Positions 4,977-5,198 of a DNA stretch of 5,198 nt are shown piece by piece (the first letter of the stretch is position 1; each line of letters starts with the position of its first letter). The notes beneath the pieces are model-generated. The model saw nothing but the letters and a program-made list of their open reading frames with translations, was not told the DNA's origin and did not search any database. A program made the position numbers and the translations under genes. Source of the stretch: Candidatus Aerophobota bacterium (GTDB lineage Bacteria > Aerophobota > Aerophobia > Aerophobales > B3-G15); contig DRTT01000169.1 of assembly GCA_011372105.1 (NCBI GenBank), positions 1 to 5,198 on the forward strand, read 5' to 3'.

Positions 4977-5198
4977 TTGAAGGAAGAAATTTACGAGGCA
5001 CAGGCAGAATACTTCAAGGCACTTTCCCATCCGACCAGGATAAAGATTGTTGAATATTTAAGAAAACGCGAAAGATGCGTCTGTGAGATTTTTCCCTATC
5101 TGGGAGAGGAACAGTCCAATATCTCACGCCATCTTGCAGCTTTAAAAAGAGCAGGAATACTTTCCTCAAGGAAAAAGGGAGTAAGTGTTTTTTATAAA
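4977..5198 (+). CDS. ArsR/SmtB-family metalloregulator with Cys-Val-Cys motif, 3' end cut by window
   Basis: The first 74 codons of an ArsR-family repressor are visible, running off the window with the frame open. YFKALSHPTRIKIVEYL (12-28) is the family's helix-2 region. RCVCEI (33-38) places Cys34-Val-Cys36 in helix alpha-3, matching the ELCVCDL arsenic/cadmium/lead site of ArsR and CadC; the third cysteine of E. coli-type ArsR is not present. EEQSNISRHLAALKRAGIL (44-62) is the HTH, and SSRKKGVSVFYK begins the wing. The role is probably metal- or metalloid-relieved repression of itself and of genes beyond the window, such as arsenic or soft-metal resistance. The TTG start is chosen from the ribosome site and from an in-frame stop at 4950-4952. 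The promoter is consensus and carries a symmetric operator candidate. The inducing metal cannot be named from the sequence. Confidence 0.88.
   Translation, partial: MKEEIYEAQAEYFKALSHPTRIKIVEYLRKRERCVCEIFPYLGEEQSNISRHLAALKRAGILSSRKKGVSVFYK

Noticed and set aside
1..5198. tRNA, rRNA, CRISPR array, riboswitch
   Set aside because: No tRNA-like cloverleaf, no regularly spaced repeats and no recognisable riboswitch core were seen on either strand by eye.

Overview
The window looks like bacterial chromosome of moderate-to-low GC. Arginine is written mostly as AGA/AGG, Lys/Glu content is high, and genes are tightly packed on the plus strand, a style common in thermophilic bacteria. I cannot name the organism. 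A thermophilic diderm such as a Nitrospirota-like lineage is only a guess. Every gene I can support is on the plus strand.

Region 1 (1-2217) is the end of a MacA/MacB-like tripartite exporter operon. It holds the C-terminus of a periplasmic adaptor (membrane fusion protein, cut by the window edge), a stand-alone MacB/LolD-type ATPase, and a separate MacB-type permease with a large extracytoplasmic domain and an FtsX-type membrane domain. The ATPase and permease are separate genes, as in LolCDE and YknXYZ, not fused as in E. coli MacB. The operon promoter lies upstream of the window.

Region 2 (about 2247-4355, perhaps to 4447) is a self-contained regulator-exporter operon: an ArsR-family repressor, an ABC-2-type ATPase and an ABC-2 permease. 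A good sigma70-like promoter and a near-perfect 16-bp palindrome precede the repressor. The repressor/ATPase and ATPase/permease junctions are both 8-nt stop/start overlaps. A possible 31-codon reading frame overlaps the permease stop by 4 nt. The likely logic is ligand-relieved autorepression of an exporter whose substrate the sequence does not show.

Region 3 (4356-4921) is AT-rich, mostly non-coding DNA followed by a decayed insertion sequence. What remains is the C-terminal part of an ISL3-family (IS204/IS1001/IS1096/IS1165) transposase, bounded by a short inverted repeat (TGTCAAG / CTTGACA).

Region 4 (4916-5198) starts a second ArsR-family gene, cut by the window end, which keeps the Cys-Val-Cys metal/metalloid motif. 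Its promoter is a perfect-consensus TTGACA-16 bp-TATAAT. Its -35 box is the right end of the IS remnant and also contains the transposase stop codon. A perfect 7-bp inverted repeat, probably the operator, lies just after the -10. This apparent capture of an IS end as part of a metalloregulator promoter is the most interesting feature of the window.
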